From the NCBI RefSeq assembly GCF_001905005.1, contig NZ_LWKZ01000025.1:372001-436000 (forward strand): a DNA stretch of 64,000 nt, given 5' to 3'. This DNA is from Streptomyces sp. CB02923. GTDB taxonomy: Bacteria; Actinomycetota; Actinomycetes; Streptomycetales; Streptomycetaceae. The notes below the pieces were generated by a model that was given only the letters and a program-made list of their open reading frames with translations, ran no database searches and was not told the origin of the DNA. Shown piece after piece: positions 54,644 to 64,000 of the stretch (the first letter of the stretch is position 1; every line of letters starts with the position of its first letter). Position numbers and translations under genes: made by a program.

Positions 54644-55321
54644 ATGAGCAGGCGGTCCGGCATCCTTGAGTTCGCTGTCCTCGGACTGCTCCGCGAGTCC
54701 CCCATGCACGGCTACGAGCTGCGCAAACGGCTCAACACCTCGCTGGGGGTCTTCCGTGCGTTCAGCTACGGCACCCTCTACCCCTGCCTGAAGTCGCTGG
54801 TCGTCAACGGCTGGCTGACCGAGGAGACGGGCGGTTCCCCGGAACCCGCGTCCGCGTCCCTCACGGGCCGCCGGGCGAAGATCGTCTACCGGCTGACGAC
54901 TGAGGGAAAAGGCCACTTCGAGGAGTTGCTCGCCCACTCCGGCCCGGACGCGTGGGAGGACGAGCACTTCGGCGTCCGCTTCGCCTTCTTCGGGCAGACC
55001 TCGCGCGACGTACGGATGCGGGTCCTGGAAGGCCGCCGCAGCCGGCTGGAGGAGCGCCTCGAGAAGATGCGCACTTCCCTGTCACGTTCGCGCGAGCGGC
55101 TGGACGATTACACCCTCGAACTGCAGCGGCACGGCATGGAGTCCGTGGAACGCGAGGTCCGGTGGCTCAACGAGCTGATCGAGAGCGAACGCGCCGGACG
55201 CGACCAACGCGCCGTGGACCCCGCTGAGCAGGGCCAGAAGGACACGTCAGGAGATACGGGCGGCCTGCCCCGGCGTCGGGGTGGTACCCGGCCGGATCCG
55301 TCCGATGACACCACCACATGA
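54644..55321 (+). CDS. PadR-family regulator
   Basis: PadR regulator of 225 residues. The N-terminal winged helix reads [23 protein letters not shown] and [12 protein letters not shown]; a C-terminal coiled coil ([26 protein letters not shown]) gives dimerisation, and the tail is Gly/Asp-rich. AAGGAGG precedes the ATG. It is followed 49 bp later by ino1 on the same strand; it likely controls itself and possibly ino1. Confidence 0.92.
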   Translation: MSRRSGILEFAVLGLLRESPMHGYELRKRLNTSLGVFRAFSYGTLYPCLKSLVVNGWLTEETGGSPEPASASLTGRRAKIVYRLTTEGKGHFEELLAHSGPDAWEDEHFGVRFAFFGQTSRDVRMRVLEGRRSRLEERLEKMRTSLSRSRERLDDYTLELQRHGMESVEREVRWLNELIESERAGRDQRAVDPAEQGQKDTSGDTGGLPRRRGGTRPDPSDDTTT

Positions 55322-55370
55322 GGACCCCGCAGTCCGCGGGACCTTGTCGAGATCACAGGGAGCAACCGGA

Positions 55371-56453
55371 ATGGGTTCGGTTCGCGTAGCCATCGTCGGC
55401 GTGGGCAACTGCGCCGCCTCGCTGGTACAAGGCGTCGAGTACTACAAGGACGCAGACCCGGACAGCCGCGTGCCCGGCCTGATGCACGTGCAGTTCGGCG
55501 ACTACCACGTGCGTGACGTCGAGTTCGTCGCCGCTTTCGACGTCGACGCCAAGAAGGTCGGCCTCGACCTGGCGGACGCCATCGGCGCCAGCGAGAACAA
55601 CACCATCAAGATCTGTGACGTGCCGAACTCCGGTGTGACCGTCCAGCGCGGACACACCCTCGACGGTCTGGGCAAGTACTACCGCCAGACCATCGAGGAG
55701 TCCGACGAGGCACCGGTGGACGTCGTCCAGGTGCTCAAGGACCAGCAGGTCGACGTTCTGGTGTGCTACCTGCCCGTCGGCTCCGAGGACGCCGCGAAGT
55801 TCTACGCCCAGTGCGCCATCGACGCCAAGGTCGCCTTCGTCAACGCCCTCCCGGTCTTCATCGCCGGCACCAAGGAGTGGGCGGACAAGTTCACCGAGGC
55901 GGGCGTGCCGATCGTCGGTGACGACATCAAGTCCCAGGTCGGCGCCACCATCACGCACCGCGTGATGGCCAAGCTCTTCGAGGACCGGGGCGTCGTCCTG
56001 GACCGCACGATGCAGCTGAACGTCGGCGGCAACATGGACTTCAAGAACATGCTGGAGCGTGAGCGCCTGGAGTCCAAGAAGATCTCCAAGACCCAGGCCG
56101 TCACCTCGCAGATCCGCGACCGCGAGCTGGGCGAGGACAACGTCCACATCGGCCCGTCCGACTTCGTCGCCTGGCTGGACGACCGCAAGTGGGCCTACGT
56201 GCGCCTGGAGGGCCGTGCCTTCGGTGACGTCCCGCTGAACCTGGAGTACAAGCTGGAGGTCTGGGACTCCCCGAACTCCGCCGGTGTCATCATCGACGCC
56301 CTGCGCGCCGCGAAGATCGCCAAGGACCGCGGCATCGGTGGCCCGGTGCTCTCCGCGTCCTCGTACTTCATGAAGTCGCCGCCGGTCCAGTACTTCGACG
56401 ACGAGGCCCACGCGAACGTCGAGAAGTTCATCAAGGGCGAGGTCGAGCGCTAA
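55371..56453 (+). CDS. ino1: Inositol-3-phosphate synthase
   Basis: Converts glucose 6-phosphate to 1L-myo-inositol 1-phosphate for phosphatidylinositol and mycothiol; cytosolic, NAD-dependent. 360 residues is normal for the short actinobacterial form. It shows the NAD loop [16 protein letters not shown] at the start, [25 protein letters not shown] and [19 protein letters not shown]. Start ATG 55371 follows GGGAG. It probably shares transcription with the PadR gene. Confidence 0.97.
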   Translation: MGSVRVAIVGVGNCAASLVQGVEYYKDADPDSRVPGLMHVQFGDYHVRDVEFVAAFDVDAKKVGLDLADAIGASENNTIKICDVPNSGVTVQRGHTLDGLGKYYRQTIEESDEAPVDVVQVLKDQQVDVLVCYLPVGSEDAAKFYAQCAIDAKVAFVNALPVFIAGTKEWADKFTEAGVPIVGDDIKSQVGATITHRVMAKLFEDRGVVLDRTMQLNVGGNMDFKNMLERERLESKKISKTQAVTSQIRDRELGEDNVHIGPSDFVAWLDDRKWAYVRLEGRAFGDVPLNLEYKLEVWDSPNSAGVIIDALRAAKIAKDRGIGGPVLSASSYFMKSPPVQYFDDEAHANVEKFIKGEVER

Positions 56454-56475
56454 GCACCGCGCCCGTCCCCCGTGC

Positions 56476-56512
56476 ACACAGGCCCCCGGAAATTCGGCCC
56501 GGGGGCCTGTGT
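56476..56512. terminator. Terminator after ino1
   Basis: Perfect 14-bp stem (ACACAGGCCCCCGG and its complement) with a 9-nt loop, 22 bp after the ino1 stop and just before the MFS gene. Confidence 0.88.
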
Positions 56513-56532
56513 GCTGTGTGAGGCTGGGCCTC

Positions 56533-57792
56533 ATGCCCGTTGTGCGTGACCTCCGCGTACTGCTCCAGCTGCGCGACTTCCGCTCCCTGCTGGCCGTACG
56601 GCTCCTCTCCCAGGCCGCCGACGGTGTCTACCAGGTCGCGCTCGCCACGTACGTCGTCTTCTCCCCCGAGAAACAGGCATCTCCCGCGGCCATCGCCTCC
56701 GCCATGGCGGTGCTGCTGCTTCCGTATTCGCTCCTCGGCCCCTTCGCAGGCGTCCTCCTCGACCGCTGGCGCCGTCGTCAGGTGCTGCTGTACGGCAACC
56801 TGCTGCGCACCGCACTCGCCGCGGGCACCGCGGCCCTGATCACCGCGCAGGTTCCCGACTGGCTCTTCTACGCGTCCGCCCTATCCGTCATGGCGGTCAA
56901 CCGCTTCGTACTGGCCGGACTCTCGGCCGCCCTGCCTCGCGTGGTCGTCGGTACGGAGCAACTCGTGATGGCCAACTCCCTCTCCCCGACCGCGGGCACA
57001 CTCGCGACCACCGCGGGCGGCGGCCTCGCCTTCGCCGCCCGGTTGGCGGGCGTCGAGTCCAACTCGGTGGTCGTGGTGCTGGGTGCGGCGCTCTACCTCT
57101 GTGCCGCCGGTGTCTCTCTTCGGATGACCCCGGGGTTGCTCGGCCCCGAACCCTCGCAGCTTCAGTCGCGCTTGGGCGCCGCCTTGGCGAGCACCGCCCG
57201 CGGCCTGGTCGACGGACTGCGTCACCTCGCGGAGCGCCGCACTGCCGCGGCGGCACTGACAGCGATGACCGCGTTGCGCTTCTGCTACGGGGCGCTGACG
57301 GTGGCGGTGCTGATGCTGTGCCGGTACGCCTGGGCCGACAGCGAATCGGACGGACTGGCGCTTCTCGGGATCGCCGTCGGTGTGTCCGGAGCCGGTTTCT
57401 TCGCTGCCGCCGTCATCACACCGCAGGTTCTGGTCCGATTCAGGCCCCTGGTCTGGATGGCGTGCTGCGCGGGGCTGTCCGCCGTGCTGGCTCCGGCTCT
57501 CGGGCTGACCTTCGCGTACGGCCCGATGCTGGTCGCCGCCTTCGTGCTCGGCCTCAGCACTCAGGCCGCCAAGATTTCCACGGACACGGTGGTGCAGTCG
57601 TCCGTGGACGACGCCTTCCGCGGCCGGGTCTTCGCCGTCTACGACATGCTCTTCAACGTCGCCTACGTCGGTGCCGCGGCCGTGGCAGCGCTGATGCTGC
57701 CACCGGACGGCAGGTCGGGCCTGCTCGTTGTCTGCGTGGCCCTGCTCCACGCGGCGACCGCCACCGCGTTGATGCGCTTCGTGCGCCGCTAG
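56533..57792 (+). CDS. MFS transporter
   Basis: Major-facilitator protein of 419 residues with about twelve helices. It has RLLSQAADGVYQVALATYVVF near the start and the motif-A-like DRWRRRQVLLYGNLLR. It resembles the macrolide-type MFS exporters. ATG 56533 gives the normal N-terminus. Substrate unknown; the same gene follows ino1 in related genomes. Confidence 0.85.
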   Translation: MPVVRDLRVLLQLRDFRSLLAVRLLSQAADGVYQVALATYVVFSPEKQASPAAIASAMAVLLLPYSLLGPFAGVLLDRWRRRQVLLYGNLLRTALAAGTAALITAQVPDWLFYASALSVMAVNRFVLAGLSAALPRVVVGTEQLVMANSLSPTAGTLATTAGGGLAFAARLAGVESNSVVVVLGAALYLCAAGVSLRMTPGLLGPEPSQLQSRLGAALASTARGLVDGLRHLAERRTAAAALTAMTALRFCYGALTVAVLMLCRYAWADSESDGLALLGIAVGVSGAGFFAAAVITPQVLVRFRPLVWMACCAGLSAVLAPALGLTFAYGPMLVAAFVLGLSTQAAKISTDTVVQSSVDDAFRGRVFAVYDMLFNVAYVGAAAVAALMLPPDGRSGLLVVCVALLHAATATALMRFVRR

Positions 57793-57903
57793 GACCCCCG
57801 GCTCCGGCCCCTGACACCCCGACAGCAACAGGGCCACCGCACGACCCGATACGTTACGTGCTTCCACCACACACCGTGACGCATGAACTTCAGGGGGACC
57901 TTC

Positions 57904-58554
57904 ATGACCATGCCGCCGCCGGGCCAGAACCCATACGGCCAGAACCCATACGGCCAGAACCCGTACCCGCAGGCTCCGAACGCGCCTTACGGGCAGCCGC
58001 CGCAGGGACCGAACCCGTACGGGCAGCCGCCGCAAGGACAGAATCCGTACGGGCAGCCCCCGCAGGCCCCCCAGGCGCCATACGGCCAGCCTCAGGGCGG
58101 TTACGCGCATCCGCCGCAGGCGCCGCAGCAGCAAGGCGCCCCCTGGCCGCAGACGGCTCCCCCGCAGCAGCCTTACGGCGCGCCGCCCCAGGGTCCGCCG
58201 CCGAGGCCGCAGCGACCGGACACCGCGGGCCGGAAGGTCACCCGTGTCGTCATGACTCTCGTCGTGCTGGGCCTGGTTCTCGGGGGACTCGCGGCCTTCA
58301 GTTCCTTCTTCGGTTCCGACGCCAAGAAGGCCGCCGTCGGTGACTGCATGAAGAACAACGGCACAACGATCCGGCCGGACCTGGAGACCGTGGACTGCAC
58401 CGCCTCCGACGCCGCCTTCAAGGTCGCCGAGGTGCACGACAACACCACCGACGAGAAGCTCTGCGACCTGACGAAGTACAACGCCTATTCGGAGGCGACC
58501 GGGCGCAGGCACCGCAGCAAGGTTTTGCTCTGCCTTGAGGACATCAAGAAGTAG
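57904..58554 (+). CDS. LppU/SCO3897-family membrane protein
   Basis: 216 residues. Residues 1-105 are Pro/Gln/Tyr/Gly repeats ([19 protein letters not shown]), followed by one membrane helix (about 112-135) and an extracytoplasmic LppU-like domain of about 80 residues with three cysteines ([20 protein letters not shown] and LLCLED). AGGGGG lies 8 nt before ATG 57904. Function unknown. Twin parS sites lie just downstream. Confidence 0.87.
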   Translation: MTMPPPGQNPYGQNPYGQNPYPQAPNAPYGQPPQGPNPYGQPPQGQNPYGQPPQAPQAPYGQPQGGYAHPPQAPQQQGAPWPQTAPPQQPYGAPPQGPPPRPQRPDTAGRKVTRVVMTLVVLGLVLGGLAAFSSFFGSDAKKAAVGDCMKNNGTTIRPDLETVDCTASDAAFKVAEVHDNTTDEKLCDLTKYNAYSEATGRRHRSKVLLCLEDIKK

Positions 58555-58563
58555 CAACGGCTG

Positions 58564-58577
58564 GTTTCACGTGAAAC
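58564..58577. other. parS: parS centromere site 7
   Basis: Perfect GTTTCACGTGAAAC, 9 bp after the LppU-like gene; 22 bp from site 8. Confidence 0.93.
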
Positions 58578-58599
58578 ACGTCGGCACCTCCGCCGTCGT

Positions 58600-58613
58600 G
58601 TTTCACGTGAAAC
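58600..58613. other. parS: parS centromere site 8
   Basis: Perfect GTTTCACGTGAAAC, 36 bp centre-to-centre from site 7, between the convergent LppU-like and cca genes. Confidence 0.93.
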
Positions 58614-58620
58614 AACGGGC

Positions 58621-60096
58621 TCAGCTCTGCGCGGCCCACCACTCCTGCAAGGCCGCGACAGCTACGTCCCGCTCCATCGGGCCATGTTCCAGGCGCAGTT
58701 CGAGCAGGTGCTTGTACGCCTTGCCGACCGCCGGGCCGGGCGCGACGCCGAGGATCTGCATGATGTCGTTGCCGTCCAGGTCCGGCCGGATCGAGTCCAG
58801 CTCCTCCTGCTCCTGCAGCCGCGCGATCCGCTCCTCCAGCCCGTCATAGGCACGGGAGAGCGCGTTGGCCTTGCGCTTGTTGCGAGTCGTGCAGTCCGAA
58901 CGCGTCAGCTTGTGCAGTCGCTTCAGCTGCGGGCCCGCGTCCCGCACGTACCGACGGACCGCGGAGTCGGTCCACTCGCCCGTCCCGTAGCCGTGGAAGC
59001 GCAGGTGCAGCTCCACCAGAAGCGAGACATCTTTGATCATGTCGTTGGAGTACTTCAGCGCGGTCATCCGCTTCTTGGTCATCTTCGCGCCCACCACCTC
59101 GTGGTGGTGGAAGGAGACCCTGCCGTCGTTCTCGAAACGCCGTGTCTTCGGCTTGCCGATGTCGTGCAGCAGCGCCGCCAGCCGCAGCACCAGGTCCGGG
59201 CCGTCCTCTTCGAGGTCGATGGCCTGCTCCAGCACCGTCAGCGAGTGCTCATAGACGTCCTTGTGGCGGTGATGTTCGTCACGTTCCAGCCGCAGGGCGG
59301 GCAGCTCCGGCAGCACCCGGTCGGCGATCTCCGTGTCGACCAGCAGCTTGAGGCCTTCCCGCGGGTGGGCCCCCAGCAGCAGCTTGTTCAGCTCGTCCCG
59401 CACCCGCTCGGCGGAGACGATGTCGATGCGCTCTGCCATGGCCTTCATGGCGGAGACGACGTCCTCGGCCACCTCGAAATCCAGCTGGGCCGCGAACCGG
59501 GCAGCCCGCATCATCCGCAGCGGGTCGTCGGAGAACGACTCCTCCGGCGTCCCCGGCGTCCGCAGGACACGCGCCGCCAGGTCCTCAAGCCCGTTGTGCG
59601 GGTCGATGAACTCCTTCTGCGGCAGCGCCACCGCCATGGCGTTCACCGTGAAGTCCCGGCGCACCAGATCCTGCTCGATGGAGTCGCCGTAGGACACCTC
59701 GGGCTTGCGCGAGGTCCGGTCGTACGCCTCGGAGCGGTACGTGGTGACCTCGATGTCGAACGAGTCCTTCTTGCAGCCGACCGTGCCGAAGGCGATCCCG
59801 ACCTCCCACACCGCATCCGCCCACGGCCGGACGATCCGCAGTACGTCCTCGGGGCGGGCATCGGTGGTGAAGTCCAGGTCGTTGCCGAGCCGGCCGAGCA
59901 GGGCATCCCGCACCGAGCCGCCGACCAGGGCAAGCGTGAACCCGGCCTCCTGGAAGCGGCGAGCCAGGTCGTCCGCGACGGGGGACACCCGCAACAGTTC
60001 GCCGACGGCACGGCGCTGCACCTGGCTCAGCGCGTTCGTCGACTGCGGGGTCCGCTCGGACTGCGGGGCGAGGAAGTCATTGTTGGCGTTCGGCAC
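58621..60096 (-). CDS. cca: CCA-adding tRNA nucleotidyltransferase
   Basis: Adds CCA to tRNA 3' ends; 491 residues. The nucleotidyltransferase fold shows LVGGSVRDALLGR and DLDFTTDARPED near residues 60-85, then RRDFTVNAMAV. An HD phosphohydrolase domain (ALLHDIGKPKTR, FHHHEVVGA) follows, as in actinobacterial Cca. The GTG start (VPNANNDFLAP) at 60096 was chosen for the family N-terminus; upstream in-frame codons are Arg-rich. It is divergent from the DUF6049 gene. Confidence 0.95.
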   Translation of the reverse strand: MPNANNDFLAPQSERTPQSTNALSQVQRRAVGELLRVSPVADDLARRFQEAGFTLALVGGSVRDALLGRLGNDLDFTTDARPEDVLRIVRPWADAVWEVGIAFGTVGCKKDSFDIEVTTYRSEAYDRTSRKPEVSYGDSIEQDLVRRDFTVNAMAVALPQKEFIDPHNGLEDLAARVLRTPGTPEESFSDDPLRMMRAARFAAQLDFEVAEDVVSAMKAMAERIDIVSAERVRDELNKLLLGAHPREGLKLLVDTEIADRVLPELPALRLERDEHHRHKDVYEHSLTVLEQAIDLEEDGPDLVLRLAALLHDIGKPKTRRFENDGRVSFHHHEVVGAKMTKKRMTALKYSNDMIKDVSLLVELHLRFHGYGTGEWTDSAVRRYVRDAGPQLKRLHKLTRSDCTTRNKRKANALSRAYDGLEERIARLQEQEELDSIRPDLDGNDIMQILGVAPGPAVGKAYKHLLELRLEHGPMERDVAVAALQEWWAAQS

Positions 60097-60306
60097 AACA
60101 GAACAGGGTACGTGGCCGCGTCCGGCGAAGCGCCCCGTCGCCCGCCTCAACGGGCATCCCCACGGAAAGGGGACAAGGCCCTCGTACGGCCGGTCTACAG
60201 GCGATCTTGTGGAGCAGTCCCCAGCACTTCACCACAGCAGGTCTCGTTACCATGCGTGGACGCACATTCCGACGACCACTGACGACGACGAGGGACGGGC
60301 GAACGC

Positions 60307-62619
60307 GTGGCCGAGGCGGCAGGGTTCCAGGGGAGTGAACGGCCGCGCGGTCGGTGGTTGCGCCGGGCCACGGCGCTGATCACCGGAGTGCCGTTGCTGG
60401 TGGCGATGCTGCAGTTCCCGGCCGCCCCCGAAGCCCGTGCCGCAGGCCCCCGCACCGTCGATGTCTCCATCGACGCGCTCACGCCCACCACGCCGAAGAA
60501 GGACGACACCCTCACCGTCTCCGGCACGCTCACCAACCGGGGTGACTCCGCGGTCACCGACGCGCATGTGGGCCTGCGACGAGGGCCTGCCCTCAGCAGC
60601 CGCAGCGCCATCGACACGGTCGCCAAGCGCACCGGCTTCTCGCCCGGCGCGGACGGTCAGGAGATCGAGAACCGCACCCAGAAGATCGACAAGCTGGAAC
60701 CGGGCGTCAGCCGCACCTTCACCCTCCACGTGCCGGTCAAGGACCTCGACCTGGGGGACGACGGCGTCTACCAGCTCGGAGTCTCCCTGTCCGGCCGGTC
60801 CGGGAGCGCCCCGTACGAGCAGGTGCTCGGCGTCAAACGGACATTCCTGCCCTGGCAGTCCTCCGACGTGGCGAAGAAGACCCAGCTCACGTACCTGTGG
60901 CCGCTGATCTCCTCGACGCACCTCACCGCGGAGACCGATGCGGACGCGGAGCAGACCCCCGTATTCCGCAACGACAACCTGGCCGCGGAGATCGCCCCGG
61001 GCGGGCGGCTCCAGCAGCTCGTGGCACTCGGCAAGGACCTCCCCGTCACCTTCGTCATCGACCCCGACGTACTCGCCTCGGTCGACGCGATGACCAAGAC
61101 CTACAAGGTCGAAGGGCCGAACGGTCCCACGGCCGGCAAGAACCAGGCGGTCGCCAAGCAGTGGCTGAGCCAGGTGGAGGAGGCCGTGAAGACCCACGAG
61201 GTCGTCGCTCTCCCCTTCGGCGACCCCGACCTGGCCTCCCTCGCCCACCGTGGCAAAGAGGTGCCCAGCGCCCTCGGTCACCTCGGCCCCGCCACCACGC
61301 TGGCGGCCAAGACCGTGGAGACGATCCTGGGCGTCAAGCCCCGTACCGACTTCGCCTGGCCCGCCGAGGGCGCCGTCGACTCCTCGATCGTCGATGTGGC
61401 CACTTCCGGCGGCGCCCACAACATCATCGCCCGCAGCGACAGCCTCCAGGAGAACGGGCTCTCCTACAGTCCGACGGCGGCCCGTCCCATCGGCGGCGGG
61501 AACACCGCCGTCGTCGCGGACGCACGGCTGTCCACCGCCTTCCAGGGCGACCTGTCCAAGGCCGAGAACTCCACTCTCTCCATCCAGCAGTTCCTCGCCC
61601 AGAGCCTGATGGTCAACGCCCAGGAGCCCGAGCGGCAGCGCAACATCGTCGTCGCCCCGCAGCGCACGCCCTCGGTCAGCCAGGCCCAGGCGATGGCCGC
61701 CGGCGTGAAGAGCCTGACACCGGGCCGCTGGGCCGAGCCGCTGAACCTGGCGGGCGCCGCCAAGGCCACTCCCGACCCCGCCGCCAACCGCGAGGTACCC
61801 GGGAGCTCCGAATACCCGGCCTCGCTGCGCCGGCAGGAACTGCCGACCGAAGCCTTCGAGGACATCCAGGGCACCCAGAGCTCGCTGGACGACTTCAAGG
61901 TCGTCCTGGCCCAGCCCCCGCGCGTGGTGACGCCGTTCGGCAACGCCATCATGCGGGAGATGTCGACCGAGTGGCGCGGCGACGAGGCGGGCGCCGAGGC
62001 GTTCCGCGGCTCCGTGCGCACCTATCTCGAGGGTCTGACGAGAAACGTGCAGCTGATCCAGAAGTCGGACGCGACGCTCTCCGGGCGCAGCGCGACCATT
62101 CCGGTGACGGTGCAGAACAACCTGGTCCAGGGCGTGCGGAATCTGACGCTGGAACTCACGTCCTCGCAGCCCAACCGCCTCGACGCGGGCGAGCCGCAGG
62201 AGATCACGGTCGACGGCGGGCACAGCCAGTCGTTCAAGTTCGACACGACGGCGAACGCCAACGGTCCGGTGCAGGTGACGGCACAGCTCTACACCGCCGA
62301 GGGCAAGCCGTACGGTCGGCCGATGACCTTCCAGGTCAATGTCACCGAGATCACCTCGACGATCATGCTCGTCATCGCGGGCGGTGTGCTGCTGCTCGTC
62401 CTCGCCGGTGTGCGCATCTACCTCCAGCGCAAGCGTGCCGGATCCCGGCACGACGGGGAGGGGACCGACGGTGGCGAAGGGGCCGAAGGGCCCGGCGGCG
62501 GCAGCGGGGACGGCGGCGGTACGGACGGTGACGAGCCGGTGCAGCCGGGTGACCCCGGGCCGGACACCGGTTCGGAAAGCACGGACGCGTCCGGCTCAGG
62601 TGAGAAAGTGGACCGTTGA
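60307..62619 (+). CDS. DUF6049-type secreted, C-terminally anchored protein
   Basis: 770 residues. A signal peptide (RRATALITGVPLLVAMLQFPAAPEARA, about 20-46) leads to a large extracellular part with an Ig-like N-terminal domain (VDVSIDALTPTTPKKDDTLTVSG). A hydrophobic helix is near 680-705 (ITSTIMLVIAGGVLLLVLAG), then a short basic and acidic tail. GTG start. It lies directly before murJ (46 bp) in one likely transcript, in line with a role in envelope assembly; exact function unknown. Confidence 0.88.
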   Translation: MAEAAGFQGSERPRGRWLRRATALITGVPLLVAMLQFPAAPEARAAGPRTVDVSIDALTPTTPKKDDTLTVSGTLTNRGDSAVTDAHVGLRRGPALSSRSAIDTVAKRTGFSPGADGQEIENRTQKIDKLEPGVSRTFTLHVPVKDLDLGDDGVYQLGVSLSGRSGSAPYEQVLGVKRTFLPWQSSDVAKKTQLTYLWPLISSTHLTAETDADAEQTPVFRNDNLAAEIAPGGRLQQLVALGKDLPVTFVIDPDVLASVDAMTKTYKVEGPNGPTAGKNQAVAKQWLSQVEEAVKTHEVVALPFGDPDLASLAHRGKEVPSALGHLGPATTLAAKTVETILGVKPRTDFAWPAEGAVDSSIVDVATSGGAHNIIARSDSLQENGLSYSPTAARPIGGGNTAVVADARLSTAFQGDLSKAENSTLSIQQFLAQSLMVNAQEPERQRNIVVAPQRTPSVSQAQAMAAGVKSLTPGRWAEPLNLAGAAKATPDPAANREVPGSSEYPASLRRQELPTEAFEDIQGTQSSLDDFKVVLAQPPRVVTPFGNAIMREMSTEWRGDEAGAEAFRGSVRTYLEGLTRNVQLIQKSDATLSGRSATIPVTVQNNLVQGVRNLTLELTSSQPNRLDAGEPQEITVDGGHSQSFKFDTTANANGPVQVTAQLYTAEGKPYGRPMTFQVNVTEITSTIMLVIAGGVLLLVLAGVRIYLQRKRAGSRHDGEGTDGGEGAEGPGGGSGDGGGTDGDEPVQPGDPGPDTGSESTDASGSGEKVDR

Positions 62620-62665
62620 TAGATGGCGGGGCCGGATGGCCGGCGACGGATGAGGTGGGGCAGCG

Positions 62666-64000
62666 ATGAATGCGCCGTACGACGGTGACCGCGGCAGGGG
62701 TGCGCGCGGCACCCCCGCGGGTCAGGGACCGCCGACGCCCCAGGGGCAACCGCCCCAGGACCCGTACATGCAGGACGCGTACGCCAACGACCCGTACCGG
62801 TCCCAGGACCCCACGACCCAGGACCCGGTCAACGATGTCTTCTACGACCGGTCTGCCCACCCCCCGCCCCCTCCCGGCCAGGCCCCGAACCCGCTCTACC
62901 AGCAGCCGCCCGCGCCGCAGCACACGCCCGACCCCCAGGTGTGGGCCCCGCCGCCGCCTCCCGAGCCCCAGGGACCGACCCGGCACCTGCCGTACGGTGA
63001 CGACGCCGCCAAGACGCAGTTCGTGGGGGTGGACGACCTCATCACGCAGGCCTCCGACGAGCGCCCGGAGCCGGACGCCTTCGCGCACCTGTACCGGGAC
63101 CAGCAGCAGCCGTACGAGCCCCAGCGGTCCTATGCACCGCAGCAGTCGTACGAGCCCCAGCGGCCGTACGAACCGCAACAGCCGATGGCACCGCAGCAGC
63201 CCATGGCGCCGCAGCAGGAGCCCGTTCCGCAGGTTGCCGCCGTGCCGGAGCAGCCGCCGGCACCCGCCCCGGAGCCCGCCAAGCGCTCCGGCGGGCGTGC
63301 CTCGGGACTGCTGAAGTCCAGCGCGGTCATGGCCGCCGGCACGTTGGTCTCCCGGATCCTGGGCTTCGTCCGCAACCTCGTCATCGCCGCGGCGATCGGC
63401 GTCGGCACCCTCAACGACTCGTACCAGGTCGCCAACACCCTGCCGACGATGATCTACATCCTCGTCGGTGGCGGCGCCCTGAACGCCGTGTTCATCCCGC
63501 AGCTGGTGCGGGCCATGAAGGACGACGAGGACGGCGGCGAGGCGTACGCCAACCGCCTCCTGACCCTGGTCACCGTGCTGATGGCGGGTATCACCACGGT
63601 CTGTGTGCTGGCGGCTCCGATCTTCATCAGCATGATGTCGCCGAAGATCGCCTCCGATCCCGAGCAGATGGAGGTAGCGGTCGCCTTCGCCCGCTACTGC
63701 CTGCCGACCATGTTCTTCATGGGTGTGCACGTCGTGCTGGGGCAGATCCTCAACGCCCGTGGCCGGTTCGGCGCGATGATGTGGACCCCGGTCCTCAACA
63801 ACGTCATCGTGATCGCCACCTTCGGCGCGTTCATCTGGGTCTTCGGCCGCTTCTCGCAGAGCGGCGTGGGCGCGGGCAACGTCTCCGCCGACGCGATCCG
63901 GCTGCTGGGCATCGGCACGCTGCTCGGGCTGACCGTGCAGGCGCTCGCCATGTTCCCCTACCTCCGTGACGCCGGTTTCCGGCTCCGCCCCCGCTTCGAC
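62666..64000 (+). CDS. murJ: Lipid II flippase MurJ (MviN), partial at right edge
   Basis: Start of a MurJ/MviN-type flippase that moves lipid II across the membrane; 445 residues are visible. Residues 1-215 are a Pro/Gln-rich cytoplasmic arm with PYEPQ/PMAPQ repeats, typical for actinobacterial MurJ. The membrane core begins at SSAVMAAGTLVSRILGFVRN and continues with NTLPTMIYILVGGGALNAVFIPQLVRA. GAGGTGGGG precedes ATG 62666. The gene runs past the window. Confidence 0.95.
   Translation, partial: MNAPYDGDRGRGARGTPAGQGPPTPQGQPPQDPYMQDAYANDPYRSQDPTTQDPVNDVFYDRSAHPPPPPGQAPNPLYQQPPAPQHTPDPQVWAPPPPPEPQGPTRHLPYGDDAAKTQFVGVDDLITQASDERPEPDAFAHLYRDQQQPYEPQRSYAPQQSYEPQRPYEPQQPMAPQQPMAPQQEPVPQVAAVPEQPPAPAPEPAKRSGGRASGLLKSSAVMAAGTLVSRILGFVRNLVIAAAIGVGTLNDSYQVANTLPTMIYILVGGGALNAVFIPQLVRAMKDDEDGGEAYANRLLTLVTVLMAGITTVCVLAAPIFISMMSPKIASDPEQMEVAVAFARYCLPTMFFMGVHVVLGQILNARGRFGAMMWTPVLNNVIVIATFGAFIWVFGRFSQSGVGAGNVSADAIRLLGIGTLLGLTVQALAMFPYLRDAGFRLRPRFD

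Overview
This is a GC-rich segment (strong G/C preference at third codon positions) of a Streptomyces-type actinomycete chromosome. The lineage is shown by ssgR-ssgA (sporulation regulators restricted to morphologically complex actinomycetes), Streptomyces-type parS sites, a cydA-cydB-cydCD operon with a Rex operator, LppU/SCO3897-family and DUF6049 proteins, and a gene order that, as I recall it, parallels the S. coelicolor segment SCO3947 down to SCO3894. In that species oriC lies a little beyond the murJ side, so the right-hand end of this window is probably the oriC-proximal end. Eight perfect copies of the 14-bp parS palindrome GTTTCACGTGAAAC occur, in agreement with that placement.

Layout. 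1-4.4 kb (minus strand): cytochrome bd oxidase operon cydA-cydB-cydCD (cydCD runs off the left edge). 5-7.7 kb: HisC-like aromatic aminotransferase and a divergent LacI-family regulator. 8-10.4 kb: metallophosphoesterase and a membrane protein. 10.9-12.8 kb: thiC behind a TPP riboswitch. 12.9-15.7 kb: YibE/F-like membrane protein convergent with ssgR-ssgA. 16.2-19.4 kb: small membrane proteins, a cupin, low-molecular-weight tyrosine phosphatase ptpA with an internal insertion, and a gamma-lyase-type PLP enzyme. 19.7-25.3 kb: a LysR regulator with four TTA codons, a Nudix hydrolase, and a two-gene unit of a globin/ferredoxin-reductase protein with a 440-residue disordered N-terminus plus a PNPOx-fold protein. 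25.7-31.5 kb: HAD phosphatase, membrane protein, GlcG/HbpS-like protein, divergent MFS/MarR pair, GNAT acetyltransferase, and a TetR regulator with a C-terminal zinc-ribbon-like tail.

32-38 kb: class V aminotransferase, beta-lactamase-fold serine hydrolase, MerR regulator, and a minus-strand set of YunG-like protein, MerR-sliding-clamp fusion and helical-repeat protein with parS sites in and between the genes. 38-41 kb: TetR regulator divergent from a quinone oxidoreductase and a FAD monooxygenase. 41-47 kb: dnaB, a DnaA-box-rich intergenic region, a MATE exporter, a secreted or anchored trypsin-like protease, and the rpsF-ssb-rpsR-rplI operon. 47-64 kb: an envelope cluster of femX, alanine-racemase-fold protein, GT87-like mannosyltransferase, class A PBP, PadR regulator, inositol-1-phosphate synthase, MFS transporter, LppU-like protein, cca, DUF6049 protein and murJ (runs off the right edge).

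How it works together: the right half joins replication (dnaB, ssb), translation (S6, S18, L9, CCA-adding enzyme), chromosome partition (parS) and envelope assembly (FemX, PBP, MurJ, inositol for phospholipid or mycothiol). The left half is respiratory and redox physiology plus sporulation control. The most unusual items are the MerR regulator whose C-terminal half looks like clamp domains II and III of DNA polymerase III beta, the globin-reductase with a very long repetitive disordered arm, the TTA-rich LysR gene, the DnaA-box cluster beside dnaB, and parS sites that coincide with coding starts or ends. No tRNA, rRNA, CRISPR array, insertion sequence or prophage was recognised.
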